Of a DNA stretch of 64,000 bases, positions 17,119 to 26,643 are shown piece by piece. The position numbers were made by a program, and so were the translations under genes. How positions within the stretch are numbered: position 1 is the stretch's first letter; each line of letters opens with the position of its first letter. The stretch is from Cocleimonas sp. (GTDB lineage: Bacteria > Pseudomonadota > Gammaproteobacteria > Thiotrichales > Thiotrichaceae): contig JAKIUW010000012.1 in the NCBI GenBank assembly GCA_021647365.1, forward strand, positions 22,792 through 86,791. The letters are read 5' to 3'. Under the pieces are notes generated by a model. The model ran no database searches, had not been told where the DNA came from, and worked only from the letters and a program-made list of their open reading frames with translations.

Positions 17119-18378
17119 TTAATCCATGTGGGCGATCATTTGATCACCAAACTCTGAGCTACTGACTTCAACCGCATTATCCATTTGCATGGAAAAATCA
17201 AAGGTTACTCTCTTCGCTGCAATCGCACCAGAAAGCGCTTTAACTACAAGGTCAGCCGCTTCTAGCCATCCCATATGTCTTAACATCATTTCTGCCGATA
17301 ATATAATTGAACCAGGGTTCGCTTTATTTTGACCCGCAATCGGTGGAGCCGTTCCGTGTGTTGCTTCAAATAATCCAATCGTGTCGGATAAATTTGCACC
17401 CGGTGCAATGCCAATACCACCTACCTGAGCCGCTAATGCATCTGAAATGTAGTCGCCATTTAGATTAAGCGTGGCGATCACATCGTATTCCAATGGGTAC
17501 AATAAAATATTCTGTAAAAAGGCATCAGCGATAACATCTTTAATCACAATGTCACTGCCAGTCTTTGGGTTTTTAAACGATAACCAAGGGCCTCCGTCTA
17601 ATTCAGTTGCGCCAAATTCATTACGCGCAAGGTCATAACCCCATTGTTTGAATCCACCTTCGGTGAATTTCATAATATTTCCTTTGTGTACTAAAGTCAG
17701 ACTCGGCTTATCATTATCAATTGCGTATTGAAGTGCTTTTCGAACTAATCTTTCTGTACCTTCTTTAGATACGGGTTTGACCCCTATTCCAGATGTTTCT
17801 GGGAAACGGATTTTGGTTACGCCCATCTCGTTCTGTAAGAAATCGATTACTTTTTTAACTTCATCAGATCCACTTTCCCATTCGATACCAGCATAAATAT
17901 CTTCTGAGTTTTCGCGGAAAATAATCATGTCCGTCTTTTCAGGTTCGCGTAATGGACTAGGCGTGCCTTCGTAATAGCGCACAGGACGCATACAGGTGTA
18001 TAAATCCAACTCTTGGCGCATGGTTACGTTTAAAGAGCGTATACCACCACCTACTGGCGTTGTTAATGGGCCTTTGATAGAAACGACGTATTCTTTTAAC
18101 GCATCCATTGTCTCTTCTGGCATCCATACATCTTCGCCATAAACCTTGGTTGACTTCTCACCCGCAAAAATTTCCATCCAATGAATTTTCTTTTTTCCCG
18201 AATAGGCCTTCTCAACTGCGGCATCAATCACTTTTTTCATGACTGGTGTTACATCGATGCCAATTCCATCGCCTTCTATGTAGGGAATTATTGGTTCATC
18301 GGGAACATTGAGTGAAAAATCTGCATTAACTGTGATTTTCTCACCTGCGTCAGGGATTTTGATGTGTTGGTAGGTCAT
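17119..18378 (-). CDS. icd: Isocitrate dehydrogenase (NADP+)
   Basis: 419 residues of the E. coli type. The phosphorylatable serine region is IRSLNVTMRQELDLY, the metal-binding Asp lies in NLNGDYISDALAAQVGG, and NADP specificity is suggested by LFEATHGTAPPIAG. It competes for isocitrate with aceA at 1.8 kb. No AceK gene is visible in the window, so phospho-control cannot be judged. Divergent from the PfkB kinase gene. Confidence 0.95.
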   Translation of the reverse strand: MTYQHIKIPDAGEKITVNADFSLNVPDEPIIPYIEGDGIGIDVTPVMKKVIDAAVEKAYSGKKKIHWMEIFAGEKSTKVYGEDVWMPEETMDALKEYVVSIKGPLTTPVGGGIRSLNVTMRQELDLYTCMRPVRYYEGTPSPLREPEKTDMIIFRENSEDIYAGIEWESGSDEVKKVIDFLQNEMGVTKIRFPETSGIGVKPVSKEGTERLVRKALQYAIDNDKPSLTLVHKGNIMKFTEGGFKQWGYDLARNEFGATELDGGPWLSFKNPKTGSDIVIKDVIADAFLQNILLYPLEYDVIATLNLNGDYISDALAAQVGGIGIAPGANLSDTIGLFEATHGTAPPIAGQNKANPGSIILSAEMMLRHMGWLEAADLVVKALSGAIAAKRVTFDFSMQMDNAVEVSSSEFGDQMIAHMD

Positions 18379-18522
18379 TAACTGTCTCCAAAATTGATTC
18401 TTACAGGATGGGGCTATTGTATCTCAAAATCAAGTCAGATCAGGCTTTTGTTTTTCTGAAAATCTGTTAAATTACGCTTCGATAAATATTACCCTGTCAC
18501 CATCAATCAAGGAAAGAACACT

Positions 18523-19518
18523 ATGAAATACCATGTATACGGAATTGGCAACGCATTAGTTGATAAAGAGTTTGAAGTAAGTGATCAATTCTTAGCCTAT
18601 AATGGGATTGAAAAAGGTTTGATGACATTGATTGAACAAGATCAATTAGTATCACTACTCACAAACTTGAATGAAAAGTTTGGTTTAAAGAAACGTGCAG
18701 GCGGTGGTTCAGCAGCTAACACAATAGTAGCAGTTAGCCAATTTGGTGGAAAAACATTCTACGCCTGTAAAGTTGCAGATGATGAGACGGGTGACTTCTA
18801 CATGAAAGATTTAGCCGTCGCAGGTGTTAAAACAAAACTAGATCAAGTAAAAGGCGATGGTGTAACAGGTGAATGTCTTGTTATGGTGACAGACGATGCA
18901 GAACGAACCATGAATACCTATCTTGGCATTACCTCAGATTTTTCCGAGCAAGATTTACACCTTGATGAATTAAAAGATTCTGAATATTTATATATTGAAG
19001 GGTATCTCGTGACCTCTGATGTTTCTCGCAACGCGGCGATTAAAGCGCGACAAGTTGCAAAAGGAAATGGCGTTAAAACAGCATTTACCTTTTCTGACCC
19101 AGCTATGGTGACTTATTTTAAAGACGGCGTTTCTGAAATTATTGGCGATGGAGTTGATGTACTATTCTGCAACGAGGAAGAAGCACAAATTTATACAGGC
19201 ACAAACAACCTTGACGATGCAATATCGGCACTATCAAATATTGCAGATAAAATCATTGTGACGCTTGGCCCTAAAGGCGCAAAAGTCATCACGGGCGATA
19301 AGCATGTGGATATTGAGGTAAGCGCAGTAAAAGCCATTGATACCAATGGTGCGGGGGATATGTTTGCAGGTGCCTTTATGTATGGCTTAACACAGGGGAT
19401 GAGTGATCGTGATGCAGGCATGTTAGCAAGTGAATCCGCAGCACGTATTGTGGCTACCTTTGGTGCAAGATTAGAGAAAGATGTACAACAGGATTTAGCG
19501 CGAAAATACTTGAATTAA
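18523..19518 (+). CDS. PfkB family carbohydrate/nucleoside kinase (adenosine kinase-like)
   Basis: 331 residues with both PfkB signatures: GGGSAANTIVAVSQFGG and DTNGAGDMFAGAF, where the Asp is the catalytic base. The N-terminus (MKYHVYGIGNALVDKEFEV) resembles proteins annotated as adenosine kinase in gammaproteobacteria. The substrate could also be another nucleoside or sugar. AAGGAAAG precedes the ATG. It is monocistronic, with a REP-like module after the stop. Confidence 0.8.
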   Translation: MKYHVYGIGNALVDKEFEVSDQFLAYNGIEKGLMTLIEQDQLVSLLTNLNEKFGLKKRAGGGSAANTIVAVSQFGGKTFYACKVADDETGDFYMKDLAVAGVKTKLDQVKGDGVTGECLVMVTDDAERTMNTYLGITSDFSEQDLHLDELKDSEYLYIEGYLVTSDVSRNAAIKARQVAKGNGVKTAFTFSDPAMVTYFKDGVSEIIGDGVDVLFCNEEEAQIYTGTNNLDDAISALSNIADKIIVTLGPKGAKVITGDKHVDIEVSAVKAIDTNGAGDMFAGAFMYGLTQGMSDRDAGMLASESAARIVATFGARLEKDVQQDLARKYLN

Positions 19519-19545
19519 AAGCAGTTCTGCTGGGCTTTCGAAGTG
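19517..19545 (+). repeat. REP-like module without the C-run part
   Basis: AAAAGCAGTTCTGCTGGGC then TTTCGAAG. This is the left module of the composite repeats at 22328, 30210, 31836 and 39118, here without the C-run element, so the two modules can exist separately. Confidence 0.6.
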
Positions 19546-19572
19546 CCCGCCTTCTCCAAAAAAAAATTTAAA

Positions 19573-19944
19573 TCAGGGTCGGCTATCAGCCATCAATTCA
19601 TCAAGCGCTTGTTGTGCAAGATCAGGATTAGCAAAGTCTTTCTTTTCTAGCATCTCACATTCATCTCTAACCATTTCAGCAATGGTGACAGGATAGAATC
19701 GACAGTCTTCTGGACGATCATGATAAATATCGCAAGTGAAAAAAGTCTCCGATTGCTTTCTTAAAAACGGGCATAGGGTGATCTCTTCGCCTGATTCTGG
19801 GTGCATCCAGATTTTCCCATCGCGTACATAACGCGCTATATCAGGTCTGAAAACTTCCCAATATTCAATTTCATCTGCCGATGCAGATAAGCGACCGTTG
19901 CTGTATTTTGTACAGCACTTTCCACAGGAGTTACACACTTTCAT
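19573..19944 (-). CDS. YkgJ family cysteine cluster protein
   Basis: 123 residues. C4, C7, C10 and C11 (CNSCGKCC) with a later TLCPFL, FTCDIYHDRPEDCRFYP give the Zn/Fe-chelating YkgJ pattern of eight cysteines. The family is thought to bind metal or an Fe-S cluster; its reaction is unknown. It starts 33 bases past the U32 gene stop, so the two are probably co-transcribed. Confidence 0.8.
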   Translation of the reverse strand: MKVCNSCGKCCTKYSNGRLSASADEIEYWEVFRPDIARYVRDGKIWMHPESGEEITLCPFLRKQSETFFTCDIYHDRPEDCRFYPVTIAEMVRDECEMLEKKDFANPDLAQQALDELMADSRP

Positions 19945-19976
19945 TGCTGTTTTCCTTAGTTAAAGCAGCCCTTGGT

Positions 19977-22223
19977 TTAAAGCCCTTGAATATACTGAGC
20001 ATGTGTTGATTCAACTACCATTTTATCCAGCTGCGTTTGCGAGTCTTTTTCACCCTTTAGCAAGTTTTCAAAATATTGGATAAGCTGAACTTTGTCTAAT
20101 GCTTCTTTCGACCCTGCACCAATATCGGTTAGATCAATAAAAAACTCATCAAATAAGCCCGATAAATCATTCACTGCATCGGTATTCAAAAATTGCTCGT
20201 GATTATAAATACTGGGGTAGCCGCCGCGTTGTTTATCAATCGCGAAGGACACGCCTTTTACGTTGGTAATGGTGGTGGTTTTTTTGCATTTGAGCATACA
20301 GCCATCTTCAATACTGGGTTTTTTACAGCCCACGGTTTGCTGGAAGAAGCACTGCCTGCTGGTCATCATTAAAATGGGGTGATAAATACTGTAAAGCAGT
20401 TTGAAGTTTTCGGGACGCTTAATGTTTTTAATCTGCCTTTGATTAATTTCATTGGAGATAAAAGCGCCCGCGCAGCTAAGTTCCTCTTTTAATGTGCGTA
20501 ACGCATACGAATTGGTTGTGTTTAAAAACGGCCCTGCTATCCATTCGATACCCATTTCATAGGCAATATAGGCGATGCCTGTGTTATTACTGACGATACG
20601 CTTGGGTTGTACCTGCTCTAAAATCTTCACGGCTTCGAGGTAATCTTTGCCGATTAAAACAGCAGGAAACCATGGGATTAGTTTGGGGTTATTCTTTAGC
20701 AGATTAATATATTTTGGCGAATCTTTTTTAAAGCTCTCAGGTAATTTAAAATACACGTCCGCATCAGTTATATCACACAGGTGAAAGTCCTTTTCTTCAC
20801 TCACTAAAATGGATAGTGTTGGCTGAGCGTTAATTTTTGGATGATTAGCTAATTTAGGTACATCAACTGGCGCAATCAGTTCTTTAGAATCATTGAGTAG
20901 AAATACTATTTTGTTCTTAATTTGCGTGATTTCTTTAAAAGGAATATGCAGATTATCGCCTAGCTGTGAGAAATTAAATTTTTCAACGACTACATCAGCA
21001 CCCAAGTTCTTAAAGCGTTTTTCAAATTCCGAGTGTTCAAGCCCTACTTTCCCTGCTTCATTCAAATCAGAATTTGATTGGACAGAAAGTGATTCGCCAT
21101 CATCAATCAAAACTTTAAGACTAAGTGGGTTATTGAGTTCTCCTGAAATGGAAATAAGGAGTTTTCGCTTTTCAATACTCAAGTCTTTAATCTTATCTTC
21201 AAGCGTTGCCCCAAGTGCATTTTTATCTGCGTAAAGCTCTTTTTTAACCTCATCGATATGCTGAATTGAAACTGCCTTCTGTGTTTTAACCGCGTAATTT
21301 ACACTGTTGTCACGCGGATTATCGATAAACATATCTTTTGTAAGATTACCCTTTAAAAATGAATTGGTGAAATCTCGATTGAACACTTTATGAAGGTTAG
21401 AATCATCATTCTGTAGCCGCCCTGTTTCAAAACCATTGATGTTTTTGCGCCAACTATCAACCACGGTATAAACGTAATGCGCGCCTTTGATACGCCCTTC
21501 TATTTTTAATGAATCCACACCTGCATCCACTAACTCAGGGAGATCAAAATAGGCAGAATTATCTTTTAAATTGAGCGGAAAGCTATTGCCTTCTGCCGTC
21601 GGTTCATACTCATCACGACACGCTTGACTGCAACTACCGCGATTTCCTGATTTGCCCACACTCACCGAACTTGAATAACACTGGCCCGAAAAAGCAATAC
21701 ACAAAGCGCCATGCACAAACACTTCGCTTAACAAACCATGTTGATGAGCAATTGCAGTTAATGTTTTGATTTCATCAAGATTCAATTCACGCGATAAATT
21801 AAGGCGTGATGCACCTATCCTTGCCAAAAATGGAATCTGACCTTCATTAACCGTGGTTAACTGAGTAGAAGCGTGAATATTAAGGCTAGGAAAGTACTTT
21901 TTAACCAGATTAAAAACGCCTAAATCTTGCACAATAATGCCGTCGATTGACGTATTCACCAATCGGTTTAAAAGCTTAAACAACGCAGGGATTTCAGGCT
22001 CTAAAATAACCACGTTAATGGTTAAAAAAACCTCACAACCATGCTGATGCGCCAACCGTAAAACCCCTGTTAAATCATCAAAGCTGAGGTTTGTTGCCCT
22101 ATTTCGAGCATTAAAATTATCCAGCCCACAATAAACCGCATTTGCGCCCGCCACAATCGCCGCTTTAATCGCCTCGACATCCCCACCTGGGGCAAGTAAT
22201 TCTATTTTTTGAGATGGGTTCAT
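19977..22223 (-). CDS. U32 family peptidase, RlhA-like
   Basis: 748 residues from the ATG at 22223; a TTG at 22250 is less likely. The N-terminal TIM-barrel opens with LLAPGGDVEAIKAAIVAGA. The conserved Cys pattern is HGALCIAFSGQCYSS followed by NRGSCSQACR. This matches the U32 group that includes RlhA, which hydroxylates C2501 of 23S rRNA. The C-terminal half has a second Cys cluster (SRQCFFQQTVGC, DGCMLKCKK), consistent with an Fe-S site. The length exceeds E. coli RlhA by roughly 100 residues, so orthology is not certain. Confidence 0.7.
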   Translation of the reverse strand: MNPSQKIELLAPGGDVEAIKAAIVAGANAVYCGLDNFNARNRATNLSFDDLTGVLRLAHQHGCEVFLTINVVILEPEIPALFKLLNRLVNTSIDGIIVQDLGVFNLVKKYFPSLNIHASTQLTTVNEGQIPFLARIGASRLNLSRELNLDEIKTLTAIAHQHGLLSEVFVHGALCIAFSGQCYSSSVSVGKSGNRGSCSQACRDEYEPTAEGNSFPLNLKDNSAYFDLPELVDAGVDSLKIEGRIKGAHYVYTVVDSWRKNINGFETGRLQNDDSNLHKVFNRDFTNSFLKGNLTKDMFIDNPRDNSVNYAVKTQKAVSIQHIDEVKKELYADKNALGATLEDKIKDLSIEKRKLLISISGELNNPLSLKVLIDDGESLSVQSNSDLNEAGKVGLEHSEFEKRFKNLGADVVVEKFNFSQLGDNLHIPFKEITQIKNKIVFLLNDSKELIAPVDVPKLANHPKINAQPTLSILVSEEKDFHLCDITDADVYFKLPESFKKDSPKYINLLKNNPKLIPWFPAVLIGKDYLEAVKILEQVQPKRIVSNNTGIAYIAYEMGIEWIAGPFLNTTNSYALRTLKEELSCAGAFISNEINQRQIKNIKRPENFKLLYSIYHPILMMTSRQCFFQQTVGCKKPSIEDGCMLKCKKTTTITNVKGVSFAIDKQRGGYPSIYNHEQFLNTDAVNDLSGLFDEFFIDLTDIGAGSKEALDKVQLIQYFENLLKGEKDSQTQLDKMVVESTHAQYIQGL

Positions 22224-22327
22224 GGGTAATACTTTGATAATTGAGTACAATGAATTTGAAGCGCAGTTTATCTTTATCTAATTATAGTATCTATTTGTTT
22301 TTATTTTGTGGGGAATTAAGTACTTTT

Positions 22328-22371
22328 GAAGCAGTTCTGTTGAGCACACCCCCCCCACTTTTACATGATGT
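22328..22371 (+). repeat. Composite repeat, copy 9
   Basis: GAAGCAGTTCTGTTGA is joined directly to GCACA, eight C, AC, TTTTACATGATGT. It lies between the divergent U32 and rfbA genes. Confidence 0.8.
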
Positions 22372-22494
22372 TCGTAACTATCACGCAACAGTTATCTGAA
22401 TTCAGTACTATTCCATCCCTCAAATTAGAAAAAATAACAATACTTAGGTATGATGCGCCTCATTATTTATGATCATAGTTTAATGGGGATTATC

Positions 22495-23376
22495 ATGAGA
22501 AAAGGAATTATTCTTGCAGGTGGCAGCGGCACACGTTTGCATCCGCTCACACAGGTCGTTAGCAAGCAGTTAATGCCCGTTTATGACAAACCGATGATCT
22601 ATTATCCGATGACGGTTTTAATGCTTTCTGGCATTCGCGATATTCTTATTATCACTACACCCCACGATAGCGAACAATTCCAAAAACAATTGGGCGATGG
22701 TTCTAAATGGGGTATCAATATCCAATATGCGGTTCAGCCTAATCCTGAAGGACTCGCGCAAGCGTTTATTATCGGGCGTGAGTTTGTTGGCAATGACCCG
22801 GTTACACTAATTTTGGGCGACAATATTTATTACGGCGAGGGCTTATCTGAGCGCTTACTTTCTTTATCAAAACAAGAATCTGGCGCGACCGTTTTTGGCT
22901 ATTACGTGCGCGACCCTGAACGCTATGGTGTGGTTGAGTTTGATAAAGACGGCACGGCGCTTAGCATTGAAGAAAAACCTGAAAAACCGAAATCAAATTA
23001 TGCAGTAACAGGTTTGTATTTTTACGATAACGATGTGCTGGATATTGCTAGAGACATCAAACCATCTCCGCGTGGCGAGTTAGAGATTACCGATGTAAAC
23101 CGTGTGTATCTTGAGCGCGGTGATTTAACTGTTGAAATGCTAAGACGTGGTACGGCATGGCTAGACACAGGCACGCACGCCTCTTTATTGGATGCGGCAA
23201 ATTACATTCGTGTAATTGAAGAGCGCCAAGGCTTGAAGATCGCCTGCCCTGAGGAAATTGCTTGGTTTATGGGGTTCATCAGCGCAGAAGAGTTACTTAC
23301 ACTAGCGAAACCTTTACAAAAAAGCGGCTACGGTCAATATTTAATCGACATTGTTAATGCGGGGTTGCATTCTTAA
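22495..23376 (+). CDS. rfbA: Glucose-1-phosphate thymidylyltransferase
   Basis: 293 residues from the ATG at 22495, exactly the RmlA length; the frame from 22450 adds a 15-residue tail with no family support. The active-site motif GGSGTRLHPLT, the LGDNIYYGEG loop and EEKPEKPKSNYA are present. It makes dTDP-glucose. The rmlB, rmlC and rmlD genes are not in the window. It is the first gene of the polysaccharide locus; its stop overlaps the next start by one base. Confidence 0.95.
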   Translation: MRKGIILAGGSGTRLHPLTQVVSKQLMPVYDKPMIYYPMTVLMLSGIRDILIITTPHDSEQFQKQLGDGSKWGINIQYAVQPNPEGLAQAFIIGREFVGNDPVTLILGDNIYYGEGLSERLLSLSKQESGATVFGYYVRDPERYGVVEFDKDGTALSIEEKPEKPKSNYAVTGLYFYDNDVLDIARDIKPSPRGELEITDVNRVYLERGDLTVEMLRRGTAWLDTGTHASLLDAANYIRVIEERQGLKIACPEEIAWFMGFISAEELLTLAKPLQKSGYGQYLIDIVNAGLHS

Positions 23377-24353
23377 TGAGCACACAAATTTACCCTTGTC
23401 GCATCTGCGAAAACATCGAGCATAATACGACCTACGAAGTGCGCGAAATGATGCTGGGCTTGCGTGATATGCATACCTATTTTGAATGTGCGAGTTGTGG
23501 CTGTTTACAAATTGCCAACGTGCCTGAGAATATCCAAGAATATTATCCCAACGAAGATTATTACTCTTACGATGCAGTAAAAGCCGTTTCAGGCATCAAA
23601 GGCAAACTAATTAAAATGCGTGATCGCTATGCGGCAACGGGTAGCTGTTTTGTTGGACGCTTAATGCAACGCATTCAACCACATGACAAATTGCCGTCGT
23701 TGCGCCATGCAAATGTATCACTTGATTCTAAAATTTTAGATGTCGGCTGTGGTGCTGGGCATCTTTTGCATTCGATGCAAGAAGCGGGCTTTAAGAATCT
23801 TTTGGGTATCGATCCTTTTAATGCTAAAGAACTGAATTATGACAATGGTTTGAAAATCGAGCCAAAATCCATCCATGATATGACTGGCAAAAACGAATGG
23901 GATTTGATTATGTTTAATCATTCCTTCGAGCATGTTTTTGATCAACACGATGTATTGGAAAAAGTCATGATACTACTTAAAAGTGGGGGGGTGTGCATGA
24001 TTCGTGTACCTACCGTCACTTCCTGGGCATGGCGTAGTTATGGTGTTGATTGGGTGCAACTGGATGCACCTCGCCATCTGTTCTTACATTCATTACAAAG
24101 CATGAATGAACTGGCTGAACAACAAGGCTTTAAACTTGAAAATGTGGTCTACGATTCATTTGCTTTCCAGCAATGGGGTAGCGAGCAATACAAAAAAGAC
24201 ATCGCTCTGCATGATGAAAATTCGTATGCGGTCAGCCCTGAAAAATCGCCTTTCTCATCTGCTGATATTCGTGAATATGAAGAGCACAGTAAAGAGTTGA
24301 ATGAGTCAAAGTCTGGCGATCAGGCCGCTTTTTATCTTCGTAAGCCGGCATAA
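23376..24353 (+). CDS. Class I SAM-dependent methyltransferase with N-terminal zinc ribbon
   Basis: 325 residues. C8, C11, C38 and C41 form a zinc-ribbon-like start. The SAM-binding motif is ILDVGCGAGHLLHSM and the following acidic loop is GIDPF. FNHSFEHVFD and LDAPRHLFLHS match the sugar or glycan methyltransferases found in polysaccharide loci. The codons for LKSGGVC at the LkpGG turn coincide with an exact 19-base match to the dispersed repeat. The acceptor is unknown. Confidence 0.8.
   Translation: MSTQIYPCRICENIEHNTTYEVREMMLGLRDMHTYFECASCGCLQIANVPENIQEYYPNEDYYSYDAVKAVSGIKGKLIKMRDRYAATGSCFVGRLMQRIQPHDKLPSLRHANVSLDSKILDVGCGAGHLLHSMQEAGFKNLLGIDPFNAKELNYDNGLKIEPKSIHDMTGKNEWDLIMFNHSFEHVFDQHDVLEKVMILLKSGGVCMIRVPTVTSWAWRSYGVDWVQLDAPRHLFLHSLQSMNELAEQQGFKLENVVYDSFAFQQWGSEQYKKDIALHDENSYAVSPEKSPFSSADIREYEEHSKELNESKSGDQAAFYLRKPA
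23978..23996 (-). repeat. Exact match to the repeat core inside the methyltransferase gene
   Basis: TAAAAGT, seven G, TGTGC: 19 bases identical to the G-strand core of the intergenic repeat. The flanking ATGATG end is absent. It encodes the conserved LKSGG turn, so it may be coincidence, conversion or source. Confidence 0.5.
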
Positions 24354-24371
24354 ATAACTTGGTAACGCGCG

Positions 24372-24833
24372 ATGAGTAAAAAACAAAAAGTGTTAGCCAT
24401 CGCCTCACCAGGCGGACATTGGATTCAGCTGAATAAAATATGTAATCCTTTGGAAGATCGCTTTGACATGGTTTACGTTACGCCAGGCTCACAGTATTCA
24501 TCAGCAAAAAAAGGCAGTCGTAAGATTGTAAATATCACTGATGCCAGTGCAACTAGCAAACACAAACTTATTCCACTAGCGTTTCAGCTAATCACACTTT
24601 TTATTAAAGAACGTCCTAGCGCCATTATTTCAACAGGTGCTGCACCTGGTGCAATTGCTTTTTTATTAGCAAAAGTTCTACCAATTAAAACCATTTGGGT
24701 GGATAGCATTGCCAATACAGCAGAAATCTCACGTTCTGGGCGTATGGTAAAAAAACATGCTGATTTAGTCATTACACAGTGGGAACAACTTAGTAATGAT
24801 GAAGGTATTGTCTATCAAGGCTCTATATTATGA
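24372..24833 (+). CDS. PssD/Alg14-like glycosyltransferase membrane subunit
   Basis: 153 residues. The opening VLAIASPGGHWIQL, the STGAAPGAIAF segment and VWVDSIANT-type IWVDSIANTAEISRSGR match the Alg14/PssD/CpsF family. This protein anchors and presents the donor half of a two-part glycosyltransferase. Its ATGA overlap with the next gene (24830) is the expected coupling with the Alg13-like partner. Confidence 0.85.
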   Translation: MSKKQKVLAIASPGGHWIQLNKICNPLEDRFDMVYVTPGSQYSSAKKGSRKIVNITDASATSKHKLIPLAFQLITLFIKERPSAIISTGAAPGAIAFLLAKVLPIKTIWVDSIANTAEISRSGRMVKKHADLVITQWEQLSNDEGIVYQGSIL

Positions 24834-25321
24834 TTTTTGTAGCTGTAGGCACTCAGTTCTCCTTCAATCGCCTCGTCCAATATATGGATGAATGGGCAGT
24901 TTCAGATGAAAACACAAATAACGAAACCGTCATAGCGCAAGTCTCTGATGGCGACTACCAAGCCAAAAATATCGAAACACAGCCCTTTATGGATGGCGAG
25001 CAGTACAATAAAAACATCCGCGAAGCCTCTGTTTTTGTTTCTCACGCGGGCATGGGCAATATTATTAGCGCACGCGAACAACAAACGCCCATTATCGTGA
25101 TAAACCGCCAACACAAATTGGGCGAACATCGTAACGATCATCAAGCCGATGGCATAAAGTGGATGGAAAAACTCGATGGTGTCTATACCGCTAGCACTCG
25201 TGAAGAGCTTTACGCACACCTCAATAATATTGAGCAATTAAAAACGGCAGATACAAGCGTTGTGGGTAGCGAACAATTATCCAACTACATTGCTGACTTT
25301 ATTAGCACTGGCAAGCGCTAG
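24830..25321 (+). CDS. PssE/Alg13-like glycosyltransferase catalytic subunit
   Basis: 163 residues. It starts MIFVAVGTQFSFNRLV and has VFVSHAGMGNIISA and the RQHKLGEHRNDHQ segment that binds the nucleotide sugar in GT28-type C-terminal domains. With the overlapping upstream gene it should form one transferase adding the second sugar to the lipid-linked glycan. The sugar is not known. Confidence 0.88.
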   Translation: MIFVAVGTQFSFNRLVQYMDEWAVSDENTNNETVIAQVSDGDYQAKNIETQPFMDGEQYNKNIREASVFVSHAGMGNIISAREQQTPIIVINRQHKLGEHRNDHQADGIKWMEKLDGVYTASTREELYAHLNNIEQLKTADTSVVGSEQLSNYIADFISTGKR

Positions 25322-25332
25322 GTCTATAATTA

Positions 25333-26643
25333 ATGTTAGCTAAAATCCTTAAAAACCCATTATTAAGACAAAGTCTCTGGTCAATTATCGCCCGTTTCGT
25401 TGGCGTGGGTTTAAATTTTGCAGTCGCTATTTTAATTGCTCAAAAACTTCCCAAAGCAGAAGCAGGTATGTTCTTCTTATTGATAACCTATGTCACAGGC
25501 TTTGCGCTGTTTAGCCGCATTGGTATTGACCAGTTATTAATGAAAGAAGTCGCAAGTGCGCATGAAGACAACCAAGAATTTCGTAACGGTTTTTTACACA
25601 GTAGTTACAAATTTGTTTTTCTCTTGTCGATTGTATTCATCGCGCTGTGGCTGGCACTAAGTCCATTCATTCGAGATTTTTCTTTTGATGGAAAGGTTGA
25701 TCTAAATTACCTGATGTTTGCGGGCATCGGTATTCTATTTTTTAATTTTATTATTTTAAACAGCACCTACTTAAAAGCCATTCAAAAAACCGTTATTGCA
25801 GTACTCAGCCAAAATGCCTTACCAGCCACTACTTTGCTTATTGTTTTGGGTTTGTTTTGGAACAGCTTTGGCACTGATCAACTGTATATCAATCTTTATA
25901 CCACCTCTTTAGTCTTTGCAGGTGTTATAGCTATTGTTTTAACGTGGTCGCATTTATCGATTAAAGATAGAAAATCATCTTACAGCCCACGCTTTAGCGA
26001 GCTATTTAAGAAATCATTACCCTTAGCGCCTGTCGCTATTTTTTCATTCTTAATGATTTTTGCAGACACCATTATGGTGAGCTTCTTTTTACCCAATGAA
26101 GATGTGGCCTTATACAGTATTGCAGGCAGAATCTCCTTTATTGTTTTATTCTTTTTAGGTGCTTTAGAAGCCACTATTTATCCAAGATTACTCAATGTTT
26201 ATAACCATAAACCCGCACAATTACACTCGTTCTTCTGGCAGTCTACCGCGTTAGTCATTGGCGTGGTTTTAAGTGTTACGGCTGTGATGTATTTTTTATC
26301 AGATTGGATACTGTACGTATTTGGTGAAGGCTATGCGGATGCAAAACAAGCACTAGGTTTATTGCTTATTGCACAGTTTTTACGCGCTGCCAGCATTACC
26401 TTCTCATTTATGTTTATCATTCGTGAAAAAGTACGTTATTTAAATATAATTTTAGTATTAGCACTGATTATTAATTTGATTTGTAATGTTATTTTTATCA
26501 AAAAATATGGTATTGAAGGGGCAGCATTAGCTACCTTAATTTCTAACGGTGTTTTACTATTTTCTGTGCTGACATTATTTATGACAAATAAACTGTTAAA
26601 AATTCCAGCTAAATCTGAAGCGAAGGGAGAACAAATAGCATGA
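25333..26643 (+). CDS. Wzx-type oligosaccharide flippase
   Basis: 436 residues, almost entirely hydrophobic, with about 12-14 membrane spans of the MATE/PST polysaccharide transporter fold. The N-terminal FVGVGLNFAVAILIAQKLPKA region is typical. It should flip lipid-linked repeat units across the inner membrane. It overlaps the next gene by four bases (ATGA). Confidence 0.85.
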   Translation: MLAKILKNPLLRQSLWSIIARFVGVGLNFAVAILIAQKLPKAEAGMFFLLITYVTGFALFSRIGIDQLLMKEVASAHEDNQEFRNGFLHSSYKFVFLLSIVFIALWLALSPFIRDFSFDGKVDLNYLMFAGIGILFFNFIILNSTYLKAIQKTVIAVLSQNALPATTLLIVLGLFWNSFGTDQLYINLYTTSLVFAGVIAIVLTWSHLSIKDRKSSYSPRFSELFKKSLPLAPVAIFSFLMIFADTIMVSFFLPNEDVALYSIAGRISFIVLFFLGALEATIYPRLLNVYNHKPAQLHSFFWQSTALVIGVVLSVTAVMYFLSDWILYVFGEGYADAKQALGLLLIAQFLRAASITFSFMFIIREKVRYLNIILVLALIINLICNVIFIKKYGIEGAALATLISNGVLLFSVLTLFMTNKLLKIPAKSEAKGEQIA

